A stretch of 64,000 nt of DNA from assembly GCA_022750115.1 (NCBI GenBank), contig JAKIWI010000003.1:36927-100926 (forward strand), given 5' to 3'. Below the pieces are notes generated by a model that was not told the origin of the DNA, did not search any database, and saw only the letters and a program-made list of their open reading frames with translations. The position numbers and the translations under genes were made by a program. Below, piece after piece: positions 9,801 to 18,047 of this stretch (positions are counted from its first letter, which is position 1; each line of letters opens with the position of its first letter). This stretch comes from Thermoplasmata archaeon (GTDB lineage Archaea > Thermoplasmatota > Thermoplasmata > Lutacidiplasmatales > UBA184).

Positions 9801-10499
9801 TTATCCCTTGGCGAACGCGAAGAGCCCCGAGCCCGCACGCCCCGAAGTCGGCCGTCCCTCGTCCCGCGCCCACCGCGCGAGGGCCCGGCATTCCTCCCCC
9901 GGCGTCCCATGGTCGGAGATCGCCACCGCTCCGGTCGGCATGCGCGCTCCGATCCGGCGGAACTCCCCGCGCGCCGCACGGTCGTGGTGCGGGACGTCGT
10001 ACACGAACAGCCCGACTTCGTTCAGCTCCTCGGCGAGGAGGGGAAGGACGAGCGCCTTGTCGCCCACGCGAAGGTCCCACCGGGGGCGCAGCGAGGCGGG
10101 GACGGCCCAGCCCGGCCATCGACCCGCCGGCAACGACCACGACGATCGGGCACGATCATTCGACTTCGGTGCCACCGGACGTTTCGGGCGGTCGACGGAG
10201 TGGAGCGTTCCCTGCCGGTTTCGTTCGAGAGCCGCCAGCAGGTAGGCGGACGAGACGCCCGACGAGACTCCGACCTCGACGACGTGACGGGGACGCAACA
10301 GCCGCACGAGAGCGTACAGTTCGAGAGGGGCGGCGATCTCGCCGTACGATTCGCGTCCCTCCCGCGCGTGCTCGCGGGAGATGTGCCGGAACAGCCGCGC
10401 CTCCGCTCGAGCCTCGGCGACCGCCGCTTCCGACCTCACGGCCGGGGCGCCGGTGAGGGCCCGAACCCACGCACCGTCGGGGTCGGATTCGGCGTGCAT
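9801..10499 (-). CDS. Class I SAM-dependent methyltransferase (O-methyltransferase-like)
   Basis: The 232-residue protein has an N-terminal helical segment and then the SAM-binding strand-loop RHVVEVGVSSGVSSAYLLAAL around residue 75, as in Methyltransf_24/O-methyltransferase folds. A second acidic motif VGLFVYDVPHHD follows, where relatives have LIDGDHSY. The middle region (residues ~100-135) is arginine-rich and less conserved. It is 7 bases downstream of the phosphatase gene in the same direction, so probably co-transcribed. The substrate is unknown. Confidence 0.65.
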   Translation of the reverse strand: MHAESDPDGAWVRALTGAPAVRSEAAVAEARAEARLFRHISREHAREGRESYGEIAAPLELYALVRLLRPRHVVEVGVSSGVSSAYLLAALERNRQGTLHSVDRPKRPVAPKSNDRARSSWSLPAGRWPGWAVPASLRPRWDLRVGDKALVLPLLAEELNEVGLFVYDVPHHDRAARGEFRRIGARMPTGAVAISDHGTPGEECRALARWARDEGRPTSGRAGSGLFAFAKG

Positions 10500-10506
10500 C
10501 GGACGG

Positions 10507-10971
10507 TTACCGTCGAACCGGGGGCCGGTCGTCCGCGAGCCCGCTGACGTCGCCCGCCCACTCCTTCGCGGTCTCCACCTGGGGGCGGACGGCCCGGATG
10601 CGGTCGTAGGCGACTTCGAGGCTCACGCCCTCGTGACGGTGGAGGAACCAGGCGGCCGCGAGGGGACCGCGCCGAACCCCGTGCCCGCAGAAGAACAGGA
10701 CCGCTTCCTCCCGGCCCCGGGCGGTCTCCGCCAGGGTGGCGAGCCGGTCGAGGTTCGCCCGGATCGGTCGGTCGGCCACCGGATCGTAGATCGGGAGATG
10801 AGTCTCCGCCGGGATCGGTTCGTCGGGCGCCTCGTCGAGGACGCAGAATCGGGTTCCTGGGAAGTCGGTCGCGTCCTTCCAGCCGCCGACGAAGACGCCG
10901 GGGGCGACTTCGGAGGCGGTCTTCTTCGGCGGGCGTGAGCGGGATCGCGGGGGCGCGCGGTTCGTCGCCAT
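10507..10971 (-). CDS. Dual-specificity / tyrosine phosphatase-like protein
   Basis: A 154-residue protein with the CX5R phosphatase loop: Cys95-GHGVR-Arg101 in FFCGHGVRRG, followed by the helix LAAAWFLHRHEG. Upstream, VAPGVFVGGWKDA is the typical start of dual-specificity phosphatases. The usual His before the Cys is Phe here and the general-acid Asp is uncertain, so activity should not be taken for granted. The first 20 residues are basic and probably disordered. It forms a short operon with the methyltransferase. Confidence 0.7.
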   Translation of the reverse strand: MATNRAPPRSRSRPPKKTASEVAPGVFVGGWKDATDFPGTRFCVLDEAPDEPIPAETHLPIYDPVADRPIRANLDRLATLAETARGREEAVLFFCGHGVRRGPLAAAWFLHRHEGVSLEVAYDRIRAVRPQVETAKEWAGDVSGLADDRPPVRR

Positions 10972-11060
10972 GACCGGGGCAGCGGCCGGACCGTATTTCT
11001 AGGGTGGCGAGGCTGTACTATTTGGGACGCATCTTATCTTCGCGCCGCCGGGCGCGGAGC

Positions 11061-11068
11061 GATATAGG
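11061..11068 (+). promoter_or_regulatory. TATA-like box of the IS630-M29 fusion gene
   Basis: The run gatatagg is centred about 26 bases before the GTG at 11090, which supports that GTG as a leaderless start. Confidence 0.45.
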
Positions 11069-11089
11069 CGTCGGCGCCCTCGGCGTTCC

Positions 11090-13270
11090 GTGCGTCGCGC
11101 CCCGTCCGTGGTTCTCGGCCCCGAGGAGCGGGCCCGCCTGCGCCGCTGGAGCGCCGCGAGCGGGGGCGCCAGCGAACGGGCGTTCCGGGCGAGGATCGTG
11201 CTCCTCGCCGCCGAGGGGCGGCAGGATATCGAGATCGGCGTGGAGCTTCATCTCCATCGACTCACGGTCGCCCGCTGGCGGCAGCGGTTTCTCTCGCGAC
11301 GGATGCCGGGCCTCACGGAGAGGTCCCGCTCCCTGCGCCGCGGCGGGATCGCCCCGGAGCTCGTCGATCGGATCGTCCGGGCCGCGGGCGCTCCCCGCCC
11401 CGACGGCCGCCGCTGGACGACACGATCGCTCGCCCGCGCCCACGGCGTCAGCCACGCCACAGTCCATCGGCTCTGGAGTCTCCATGCGGTGCGACCGGCC
11501 GCCTTCGACACGTTCCCACGGCGCGCCGACCCGGCCCTGCCGGAGGCTCCGTGGGACGTCGTGGGAGTCTCGCTGAACGGCCGTTCGGCGGCGCTGGCGG
11601 TCACCCTGCTCCCGGTTCGCCCCGGGGAGACCTCCGTCGGTCGTTCGGTTGGACGTACCCCGCCCGCACGCCATGGGCCACCGTCGGAAATGGAACGGCC
11701 GCCCGGGGTGGAGGAGGCGGGCTCGGATCTCCTCGGTCCGTTCCTCGGCGTTCTCGCCTCCCGGGTCACTCCCCGCACCCGGGTGCAAGTCGTGGCCACC
11801 GCCCCTCTCGGCGAGACGGCGACCCTCGTCGCGCGCTGGCGGCTCCGTCACCCGAACATTATGGTCGAACTCGCACCGGACCCGGCGGGATGGCGTCGCC
11901 GTGCGGCCGAGCTGATCGGAGCGGTCGCTCGTCGCCCACGCGGGCAGGACCGGGGTCGCGGCCCGGCGGAAGCGGGCGGGGCGCTCGGCCGCATCCTCGC
12001 CGACTATCGGAGCGAGAGCGGGCCGTACGAATGGCTCGCGGGTCCCCGGGAGATCGCGGAGGGGGACGCCGTCTATCGGTTACGCTACGACCTTTCCGTG
12101 ACAGGTCACGCCGGGTTCAAACCCACCCCGCCGGTCCCCGATCCGGTGGCGCGCGCGGCGACCGGCGAGGAGTCGCTTCGGACCATGGCCCGGACCCTGG
12201 TGCGCCGCTACCTCCGGGTGAAGCCGGGCGAGCGGGTGACGATCGAGACGTGGACCGGAACACTCGGCGAGTCGAGCGCGATCGCCCTCGAGACCCTTCG
12301 GGCGGGCGGCCGCCCGATCGTCCTCTACCAAGACGAGCCCACCTACTGGGCCGCGACGACCGAAGTGCCCGCGCGCTTCCTCGCTCGCCTCGGCGAGCAC
12401 CAGAAGGCGGCGCTCGAACGGACCGATGTCTTCGTGAGCTTCTTCGGGCCCAGCGACCGCGAACGGTTCCACTCCCTGACGCCCGCGACGAGGTCCCGCC
12501 TCTCCGAGTACGGCGACGCCCTCTACCGGGCGGCGGCGCGATCCGGTGCGCGCGCGGTCCAGATGGCGATCGGCCGCGTGTCGCCCGCGTCCGCGAGGAT
12601 GTACGGCGTCGACACGGCCGAGTGGCGGGTGGAGCTCACCGAAGCGATGCGGGTCGACCCCCGGATCCTGGCCCGCCGTGCGAAGCGATTGACTCAGCGG
12701 CTCGCGAGCGGCGAGACCCTGACGATCCACCACGCGAACGGGACCCGCCTCGACCTCCGCCTGAACGGCCGTCGCCCCGCCGTCTCGGACGGCACGGTCC
12801 GCACGCCGGCGCGTGCGGGAGAATGGAACCTCGTCACCCTCCCCGCCGGGGTGGTGACGGTCGCGGTCGATGAGTCGGCCGGGGAGGGCGTGTTCCGCTC
12901 GAACCAACCGAGCTCGATCGGACTCTCGACGACGGTGGGACCGATGGCGGGGGGCCGGTGGACGTTTCGGAGCGGCCGGCTGGAACGGTTCGCCTTCGAC
13001 GTCGGGGACGAGCTGTTCCGGCAGAGCTACGAACGGGCCCCCGCCGGAAAAGACCGGCCCGCCGCGGTCTCGATCGGACTCAACGACCGGATCCGGATCT
13101 CGCCGCTCCTCGAGGATCAGGGCCTCGGCACCGTCTCCCTGAACATCGGGAGGAACGATTTCCTCGGAGGGAAGAACCGGGTCCCCTGGTGGGCCTGGCT
13201 GTTCCTGCGGGGCGCCGACCTGAGCGTGGACGGCGACGCCCTCCTGCGCCGCGGAGCTCTCGTCGAGTGA
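11090..13270 (+). CDS. IS630-like transposase body fused to M29 aminopeptidase-like domain, both lacking catalytic residues
   Basis: A 726-residue fusion in one uninterrupted frame. Residues 1-325 match IS630 transposases from end to end: two helix-turn-helix units (to ~135), the WDVVGVSLNGRSAALAV strand, the RVQVVATAP strand with the RWRLRHPNIMVEL helix-strand, and the C-terminal GPYEWLAGPREI. The DDE positions read Thr172, Thr237 and Ala273. Residues ~363-726 resemble M29 (aminopeptidase T/AmpS) proteins, beginning RTMARTLVRRYLRVKPGERV and ending LGTVSLNIGRNDFLGGKN. The family's metal-binding positions appear replaced: LPxGE reads LPAGV, GTxHxA reads GTVSLN, and HxD reads WAW. It therefore looks like a DNA-binding protein with a ligand- or peptide-binding domain rather than an enzyme; function is unknown. 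The PiT gene follows by 28 bases. Confidence 0.7.
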   Translation: MRRAPSVVLGPEERARLRRWSAASGGASERAFRARIVLLAAEGRQDIEIGVELHLHRLTVARWRQRFLSRRMPGLTERSRSLRRGGIAPELVDRIVRAAGAPRPDGRRWTTRSLARAHGVSHATVHRLWSLHAVRPAAFDTFPRRADPALPEAPWDVVGVSLNGRSAALAVTLLPVRPGETSVGRSVGRTPPARHGPPSEMERPPGVEEAGSDLLGPFLGVLASRVTPRTRVQVVATAPLGETATLVARWRLRHPNIMVELAPDPAGWRRRAAELIGAVARRPRGQDRGRGPAEAGGALGRILADYRSESGPYEWLAGPREIAEGDAVYRLRYDLSVTGHAGFKPTPPVPDPVARAATGEESLRTMARTLVRRYLRVKPGERVTIETWTGTLGESSAIALETLRAGGRPIVLYQDEPTYWAATTEVPARFLARLGEHQKAALERTDVFVSFFGPSDRERFHSLTPATRSRLSEYGDALYRAAARSGARAVQMAIGRVSPASARMYGVDTAEWRVELTEAMRVDPRILARRAKRLTQRLASGETLTIHHANGTRLDLRLNGRRPAVSDGTVRTPARAGEWNLVTLPAGVVTVAVDESAGEGVFRSNQPSSIGLSTTVGPMAGGRWTFRSGRLERFAFDVGDELFRQSYERAPAGKDRPAAVSIGLNDRIRISPLLEDQGLGTVSLNIGRNDFLGGKNRVPWWAWLFLRGADLSVDGDALLRRGALVE

Positions 13271-13298
13271 CGGGTCCGCGCGCTGCCCCGGGGCGGGG

Positions 13299-14267
13299 AT
13301 GATCGCGCTCGCCGTCGGGCTCCTCGTCGCCGCGGCGTTCGCGTTCGCCTACAGCATCGGGGCCCACTACACCGGCGCCTGCATGGGCATGCCCTACGCC
13401 GCTGGGGCGATCCGGGCGCGGAACGCGCTGCTCGTGATGGCGCCCCTGACGGTCGCGGGCGCGGTCCTCGCGAGCGAGGGCGTCGAGCAGACGGTCGGGC
13501 ACGGGCTGCTCGGGGCCGGGAACGTCAGCCTCGGGCTCGCCCTGGCCATCGTGACGAGCGCCCTCGTCCTGACGAGCGCGTTCAACTTCCTCACGATCCC
13601 GACCTCTACGATCCAGATCCTGGTGTTCTCGACGGTCGGCGCGGGGCTCGCCGACGGCGCCGCGGTCCATTGGACGACGGTGGACGGTTTGCTCGTGCTC
13701 TGGGCAGTGGCCCCCGTCGCGGCGTTCGCGCTCGGCTTCCTGTTCGTCCGGGCCTCGGACCGGCTCCGGCCCCGCGCCGCGACCCCCGGGCCGCTCGTGC
13801 GGAGCGCGGTCCTCGGACTGGTGTCGGTCGGGGCCGCGGCTTCGTTCGCGATGGGCGCCAATGACGTCGCGAACGCTTCCGGCGCCCTCGTGATGACCGG
13901 CCTCTTTACCCTCCCGATCGCGGCGCTGGTCGGAGGCATCGGACTCGCCCTGGGCGTACTGACCTGGGGGCGGCCCCTGCTCGAGCGGGTCGCCTACGGC
14001 GTCGTCGCCCTCGACCCTCGGATGGCAATCGGCGCCCAGCTCGCTCAGTCCTCGGTCATCCTGGTGGCGGTCGCGTTCGGAGCGTTCACGTCGATGAACC
14101 AGGCGCTGGTCGGGGCGATGATCGGCACCGGATTTGCGCGGGGCCGCTCGACCGTGCCGTGGAAGTCGATCCGGGACATCCTCGCCGGGTGGGCTGTCGG
14201 CCCGATCTCGGGGGCCGCGGTCGGCTTCGCCCTCACCGCGGGCCTCCGCTCCGTCGGAGCGATCTGA
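13299..14267 (+). CDS. pit: PiT-family inorganic phosphate transporter
   Basis: A 322-residue, roughly ten-helix permease that imports phosphate with a cation. The duplicated family signature is visible: near the N-terminus AYSIGAHYTGACMGMPYAAGAI (a variant of GANDVANA) and in the second half MGAMGANDVANASGALV-like sequence around residues 185-200. Length is short, as is usual for archaeal PiT. It lies 28 bases after the IS630-M29 fusion gene and may share its transcript. It gives the cell a low-affinity phosphate route besides Pst. Confidence 0.85.
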   Translation: MIALAVGLLVAAAFAFAYSIGAHYTGACMGMPYAAGAIRARNALLVMAPLTVAGAVLASEGVEQTVGHGLLGAGNVSLGLALAIVTSALVLTSAFNFLTIPTSTIQILVFSTVGAGLADGAAVHWTTVDGLLVLWAVAPVAAFALGFLFVRASDRLRPRAATPGPLVRSAVLGLVSVGAAASFAMGANDVANASGALVMTGLFTLPIAALVGGIGLALGVLTWGRPLLERVAYGVVALDPRMAIGAQLAQSSVILVAVAFGAFTSMNQALVGAMIGTGFARGRSTVPWKSIRDILAGWAVGPISGAAVGFALTAGLRSVGAI

Positions 14268-14300
14268 ACCCCCCGGGACTCCATCGAGGGCCCCGCCCTG

Positions 14301-14310
14301 CCCCATTATC
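14301..14310 (+). promoter_or_regulatory. TATA-like box of the DUF1905 gene
   Basis: ccccattatc is centred about 29 bases before ATG 14336 and supports that internal start over the longer upstream frame. Confidence 0.35.
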
Positions 14311-14335
14311 TGGCCCCGCCGGGCTCCCGTGCCGG

Positions 14336-14836
14336 ATGGCCGAACTGCGGGCCTCGGGGACCCTCCGGTGGAACGGTCCCGGGACTTGGACGACTCTCGC
14401 TCTCGACCGAACGACGAGCGCTCTGCTGGGCCGCCGCGGCAAGGTTCCCGTGCGGGGAACCCTGAACGGAGCGCCGTTCGAGTCGACCGCGATCCCGAAC
14501 GGAGACGGGACGCATTCCCTGTTGGTGACGCGACCAATCCAGCTCGCTGCCGCGGTCCGTCCGGGAGACCGGGTGGAGGCACGGTTCGCGCCGGTCGCGA
14601 AACGCGCCTTCCCGCGCGTGCCTACGCCGCTCGCCGCCGCGTTGCGTCACGATCCGGTCGCCCGGAAGCAGTTCGATGCACGGGCCCCCTCTCCTCCGAG
14701 CGCCTGGATCGAGTACGTGTCCGCCGCAAAGCAGCCGGTGACCCAGGGGCGGCGCGCCCAACGGACCGTGGCGCTCCTGGCCGAGGGGACCCGGCGCCCG
14801 GGAGAGCGGGCCCGGGCCTCCGGAGGAAAGCCGTGA
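14336..14836 (+). CDS. DUF1905 / YdeI-like (OmpD-associated) protein
   Basis: A 166-residue protein. The first ~90 residues are a DUF1905 beta-barrel (GRRGKVPVRGTLNGAPF, then DGTHSLLV), and the rest is a short YdeI/OmpD-associated tail (LAAALRHDPVARKQFDA, SAWIEYVSAAKQ). The family is widespread and has no firm biochemical role. The frame extends upstream, but that part overlaps the PiT gene and is arginine-rich, so ATG 14336 is preferred. It overlaps the next gene by 4 bases (GTGA). Confidence 0.75.
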   Translation: MAELRASGTLRWNGPGTWTTLALDRTTSALLGRRGKVPVRGTLNGAPFESTAIPNGDGTHSLLVTRPIQLAAAVRPGDRVEARFAPVAKRAFPRVPTPLAAALRHDPVARKQFDARAPSPPSAWIEYVSAAKQPVTQGRRAQRTVALLAEGTRRPGERARASGGKP

Positions 14837-15411
14837 CGCCCGTTCCGCGGACCGTTCGTTCCGCAGGAGGTGCGGGACGCCCCTGCTGGGTCGTTCTCCT
14901 GCGGGCGGTGAACGTCGGGGGCAGCGGAACGCTGCGAACCAAGGATCTGCCGGCGAAATTGCCCCAGTTCCAGGTCGAGAACATCGGCGCGGCAGGTACC
15001 TTCGTCGTCCGGGGCACCACCGATCCCGCCCTCCTCCGGAAAGCGTTCCGGGTCGCGATCGGCTTCGACACCGACATCATCGTCCGCTCCGCGGAGGAAC
15101 TCTCGAAGATGCGGACGCTCGCAGCATCGACCTGGGCGGAGCCCGAGCCGGGGGAGAAGCGGTTCGTGACGTTTCTCGCGGCGAAGCCGGCCCGCCCGGT
15201 CTCGGTCCCGCACGCCGTCCCCGATGCCCGGGCGTGGGAGGTTCGACTCGACGCCCAGGCCGGAATCGATGTGCTCAGCTCCTCCCACGTTCGGGGCGAC
15301 CGGCGCCGATTCTACGCGAACGAGGTCGTCGAGCGACTCGTGGGCGTGCCGTCCACCACGCGGGGCTGGGAGACGCTCGAGCGCGTCTGGCAGCGGATCG
15401 AAGGGCCCTGA
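14833..15411 (+). CDS. DUF1697 family protein
   Basis: A 192-residue member of DUF1697, recognised by CWVVLLRAVNVGG at its start, LRTKDLPAKLPQFQVENIGAAG and the late RRFYANEVVERLVGVPSTTRGWETL. Function is unknown in the family. GTG 14833 overlaps the previous stop, and a Shine-Dalgarno-like ggagg sits 6 bases before it (14822-14826), one of the clearer ribosome sites in this window. Translational coupling with the DUF1905 gene is likely. Confidence 0.8.
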   Translation: MTPVPRTVRSAGGAGRPCWVVLLRAVNVGGSGTLRTKDLPAKLPQFQVENIGAAGTFVVRGTTDPALLRKAFRVAIGFDTDIIVRSAEELSKMRTLAASTWAEPEPGEKRFVTFLAAKPARPVSVPHAVPDARAWEVRLDAQAGIDVLSSSHVRGDRRRFYANEVVERLVGVPSTTRGWETLERVWQRIEGP

Positions 15412-15457
15412 GATCGACTGCCGGTTTCCGAGAGCGTAGTCCGGCGACCCAGCGCCG

Positions 15458-16582
15458 TCAGAACGCGCCGGGACCGTGGAACGAGGGGCCGACCATCCCC
15501 GTGTCGACTTCCGCCGCGACGGGAGCGGCGCTCGGAAGCGCCCAGGCGCGGCCGACGCCGCAGAGGAGGCACCACGTGTGCCCGAACTCGACGATCGCAC
15601 GCGCGCGGCAGCTGTGGCAGACGGGAACGCCGCATTCCGGGCAGGCGCCGCCGCCCGCATCTTCCGGGATAGTCTGGGTGCAGGAGCCGCACGTCTCCTC
15701 GATCACGATGTCGGTCGAGAGACTCGTCGCCTCCGCCCGGGCTGCGCAGGTCGCTTCGGCCGTGGAGCGGAGATAGGGGGGAAGCGGGTGGAGCGCCTCC
15801 AGGACCAACCAGTCGAGCGAGGGGTCGAACGGTCCGAGGCCGAGCTCGGCGAACCGGGCGAGGTCGAGGAACGTGGTATCGAGCTCGGGAGAGTGCGCGG
15901 GCATGCTCGGGACCGGTGCGGGGAGCGCGTCGGCGGGAGAAGCGGGATTGGGCGTGGACGGGTTCGGCACGTCGCCGGACACCGCTGAAACGATGGGAGT
16001 GAGCGCCCCATTCACGACGATGAGGCTGGGCTCCTTGTGGGGGAAGGGGACGTGGGCCCCCGGGGGCGGTTGGATCCAGGCCGTCTCGGGGACCGGGCCT
16101 ACCAGCGGAACGGGGAGGCCGGCGGTCGATTGGGGGCCCCAGGTGTCCCAAATCTGCTGTCCGGGGGTCGGAGAGGAATATCCCGCCGCCATGCTTCCGT
16201 GAGGGGGGCCGGCGATGGGGGTGTGCCAAGCCCGGCGGACGATCTCGCTCCACTCGTGGCGCGCGTCAGACTCGGCGCATCGGGGGCAGGGTGCCGTCGG
16301 CACGGCGGCCGGAACACGGACCGGGACAGCACGCGCGGCGGCTGCATGACCGCGCCATCGGAGATAGACCAGCGAGCTCCCGAGGGCCCCGCCGCCGACG
16401 ACGACGAGCGCGAGGGGGGCGTACGCCTCGAGGGCCCGGGGGGCGCCGAGCGCGAGCGCGCCCCCGAGGGAAAGCCCCGCGGCGGCCGCGGCGGGAAGCA
16501 GGAATTGATGCGTCGCGTGCGTCAGGCGCTCCCACCGTCGGACGAGTCCGCCCGCGGTTACGGCCGGCGAAGGCTCCGTCAC
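15458..16582 (-). CDS. Membrane protein with C-terminal zinc ribbon
   Basis: A 374-residue hypothetical protein. Two adjacent hydrophobic helices lie near the N-terminus (FLLPAAAAAGLSLGGALALG and YAPLALVVVGGGALGSSLVYL). A long proline-rich, low-complexity middle follows. The C-terminal ~75 residues carry a cysteine-rich segment with four CxxC pairs: CGSC, CPEC, CHSC and CLLC, a likely double zinc ribbon facing the cytosol. An extra CPRC sits after the second helix. It is monocistronic and convergent with the DUF1697 gene. I do not recognise the family. Confidence 0.6.
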   Translation of the reverse strand: MTEPSPAVTAGGLVRRWERLTHATHQFLLPAAAAAGLSLGGALALGAPRALEAYAPLALVVVGGGALGSSLVYLRWRGHAAAARAVPVRVPAAVPTAPCPRCAESDARHEWSEIVRRAWHTPIAGPPHGSMAAGYSSPTPGQQIWDTWGPQSTAGLPVPLVGPVPETAWIQPPPGAHVPFPHKEPSLIVVNGALTPIVSAVSGDVPNPSTPNPASPADALPAPVPSMPAHSPELDTTFLDLARFAELGLGPFDPSLDWLVLEALHPLPPYLRSTAEATCAARAEATSLSTDIVIEETCGSCTQTIPEDAGGGACPECGVPVCHSCRARAIVEFGHTWCLLCGVGRAWALPSAAPVAAEVDTGMVGPSFHGPGAF

Positions 16583-16650
16583 GCCAACTCCGGCGTTCGA
16601 GTGCCGGGGAGTCGGAAATGAAGCTATCGTCGAACCGGAACGTTCGTTCC

Positions 16651-16670
16651 TCGGGTCGCGCGAGACCCGA
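16651..16670. terminator. Perfect stem-loop in intergenic DNA, possible terminator
   Basis: tcgggtc and gacccga form a 7-base-pair stem around a 6-base loop, flanked by attttc. It lies about 90 bases beyond the end of the leftward gene at 16754. Archaeal termination relies mainly on T-tracts, so the assignment is weak. Confidence 0.25.
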
Positions 16671-16753
16671 ATTTTCGTCGAGAAAACGCCGCTCGGCGCA
16701 GGGCTCGGATGAACCGTGCGTGACGGATAACCGGCGAACGGAGGCCGAGGGCT

Positions 16754-17143
16754 CTACAAGCCGTGGCAGCGGAAGTGCGCGCCGAGCCGTCGAAGGACGG
16801 CCGGGCTCTCGTAATCCGGGCCGAACTGCTCGACGCGGGTCATCCCGGCCCGGGTCGACCAGTAGAGGGTGTCCTGGCAATGGACGCCGATGGTGATCGC
16901 GTTGACCTCCTCGCGCTCGAGGCGCCCGGCGGCCGCGAGTTGGTCGGCGGCGAGCTGCGTCACCATCAGCATGTGCTCACGGTCCGTGATCACGTCGGGC
17001 TCGGAGAGCTCCTCGTGGAGACGGTGGACACACCAGGGCTCGTACGGCTTCTCATTCACCGCCGCTTCGATTCGCTCGCGCATAGTGGCGGTCGTGTCCG
17101 AGTCGGCGGTCGTCGCCCTGGCCGCATGCGTGGCCATACGCAT
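16754..17143 (-). CDS. Small hypothetical protein, possible winged-helix
   Basis: About 129 residues from ATG 17143; the frame extends further upstream, but that stretch overlaps the divergent promoter. The body (IEAAVNEKPYEPWCVHRLHEEL, MVTQLAADQLAAAGRLERE, VNAITIGVHCQDTLYW) reads as three helices and a beta hairpin, like a small winged helix-turn-helix, but I recognise no family. A TATA-like attatta lies about 25 bases upstream (near 17167), shared by a short divergent region with the VOC gene. A regulatory role is a guess from shape only. Confidence 0.5.
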   Translation of the reverse strand: MRMATHAARATTADSDTTATMRERIEAAVNEKPYEPWCVHRLHEELSEPDVITDREHMLMVTQLAADQLAAAGRLEREEVNAITIGVHCQDTLYWSTRAGMTRVEQFGPDYESPAVLRRLGAHFRCHGL

Positions 17144-17228
17144 TGTACTGTCGCGTCGGGTGTAATAATGCCATCGTCGGGGCACCCCCCGAGGGGACGC
17201 TCGTCGACCCCCCGGGTCGGCGGCCTTC

Positions 17229-17672
17229 ATGTACCGCCACCGGGTCGGACGCTCGATGCCCGTCGAAACGAGGTTCCTCTACTCGGGGATCCGGGTCCGC
17301 CATCTGGCGAAATCGCTCGCGTTCTACCGAAAGCTCGGGTTCCGGATCAAATCCCGCGGGGTGATGGAACACGGGGGCGAGTGGCTCCAGCTGGTGTTCC
17401 CCCATTCGTACCACCGGCTCGAGCTCAACTACTACCCGAAGGGGAACCGCTTCTACGAGCCGTTCCGGGTCGGCACCGAGTTCGACCATTTCGGCTTCTA
17501 CTCCTCCGACCCCGCGGCGTGGAAACGGAAGGCGGTCGCCGCGGGCGCGACGACCGCGACGGAGTTCGTCGAAGGGACGCAGCGGATCGTCTACCTAAGG
17601 GACCCTGACGGAAACTGGCTCGAGGCGTTCGGCCCGGCCCACCCGCGCCGCCGGAAGGCCCCAAAGAAGTAG
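17229..17672 (+). CDS. VOC family protein (glyoxalase-like)
   Basis: A 147-residue single VOC module. Typical elements are FLYSGIRVRHLAKSLAFYRKLGF, the RLELNYYPKGN turn, FDHFGFYSSD and IVYLRDPDGNWLEAF. The ELNYYP turn is shared with the VOC gene at 36.75 kb, so these two are closer to each other than to the other two VOC proteins here. A second in-frame ATG at 17256 starts nearer the conserved region and may be the true start. It heads a three-gene run with a YciI-like and an ATP-grasp gene. Confidence 0.8.
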   Translation: MYRHRVGRSMPVETRFLYSGIRVRHLAKSLAFYRKLGFRIKSRGVMEHGGEWLQLVFPHSYHRLELNYYPKGNRFYEPFRVGTEFDHFGFYSSDPAAWKRKAVAAGATTATEFVEGTQRIVYLRDPDGNWLEAFGPAHPRRRKAPKK

Positions 17673-17681
17673 GAGTCCCGG

Positions 17682-18038
17682 GTGACGGGAGCCCCAACCC
17701 CCGAGGCGGAGGAGATCCCGCCCGGGATGGTCCGCTACCTGCTCGGATTCCTCACCAAGGGCCCCCATTGGGGCGAGGGCAGCGAGGCGGAGCGGGAGGC
17801 CGTGCAGCGGGAGCACGTCGCGAACAACCGACGGCTCCAGGCCAACGGCGCCCAGGCCGTCTCCGGTCCGCTGCTCGACCACTCCGACCTGCGCGGCATC
17901 CTGATCTCCCGCGACGCGCCCGAGGCGCGGATCCGCGAGCTGGTCGCCGCCGACCCGGCCATCGCGAGCGGCCCGCTCCGACCCGAGCTGCGCCCCTTCC
18001 TCGCCTTCGACGGACTCCGAACGAACGCTCCGCCCTGA
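17682..18038 (+). CDS. YciI-like (YCII-related) protein
   Basis: A 118-residue protein with the YCII ferredoxin-like fold: YLLGFLTKGPHW, then EREAVQREHVANNRRLQANGAQAVSGPL, and the later RELVAADPAIASG. The conserved His (QREHV) and the Asp of the VAADPA motif, proposed catalytic residues in the family, are present. GTG 17682 has an aggag sequence 6 bases upstream. It is 9 bases from the VOC gene and 9 bases from the ATP-grasp gene, so one operon is likely. The reaction is unknown. Confidence 0.75.
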   Translation: MTGAPTPEAEEIPPGMVRYLLGFLTKGPHWGEGSEAEREAVQREHVANNRRLQANGAQAVSGPLLDHSDLRGILISRDAPEARIRELVAADPAIASGPLRPELRPFLAFDGLRTNAPP

Positions 18039-18047
18039 GCCCCTCGC

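Noticed and set aside
12100-12125. tRNA-like gggttcaaacccac
   Set aside because: It lies inside the fusion gene and lacks acceptor and anticodon arms.
12107-12180. Two separate genes instead of the IS630-M29 fusion
   Set aside because: The frame is continuous through the linker (about residues 326-362), with no stop, and no promoter or ribosome site is visible before the M29-like part.
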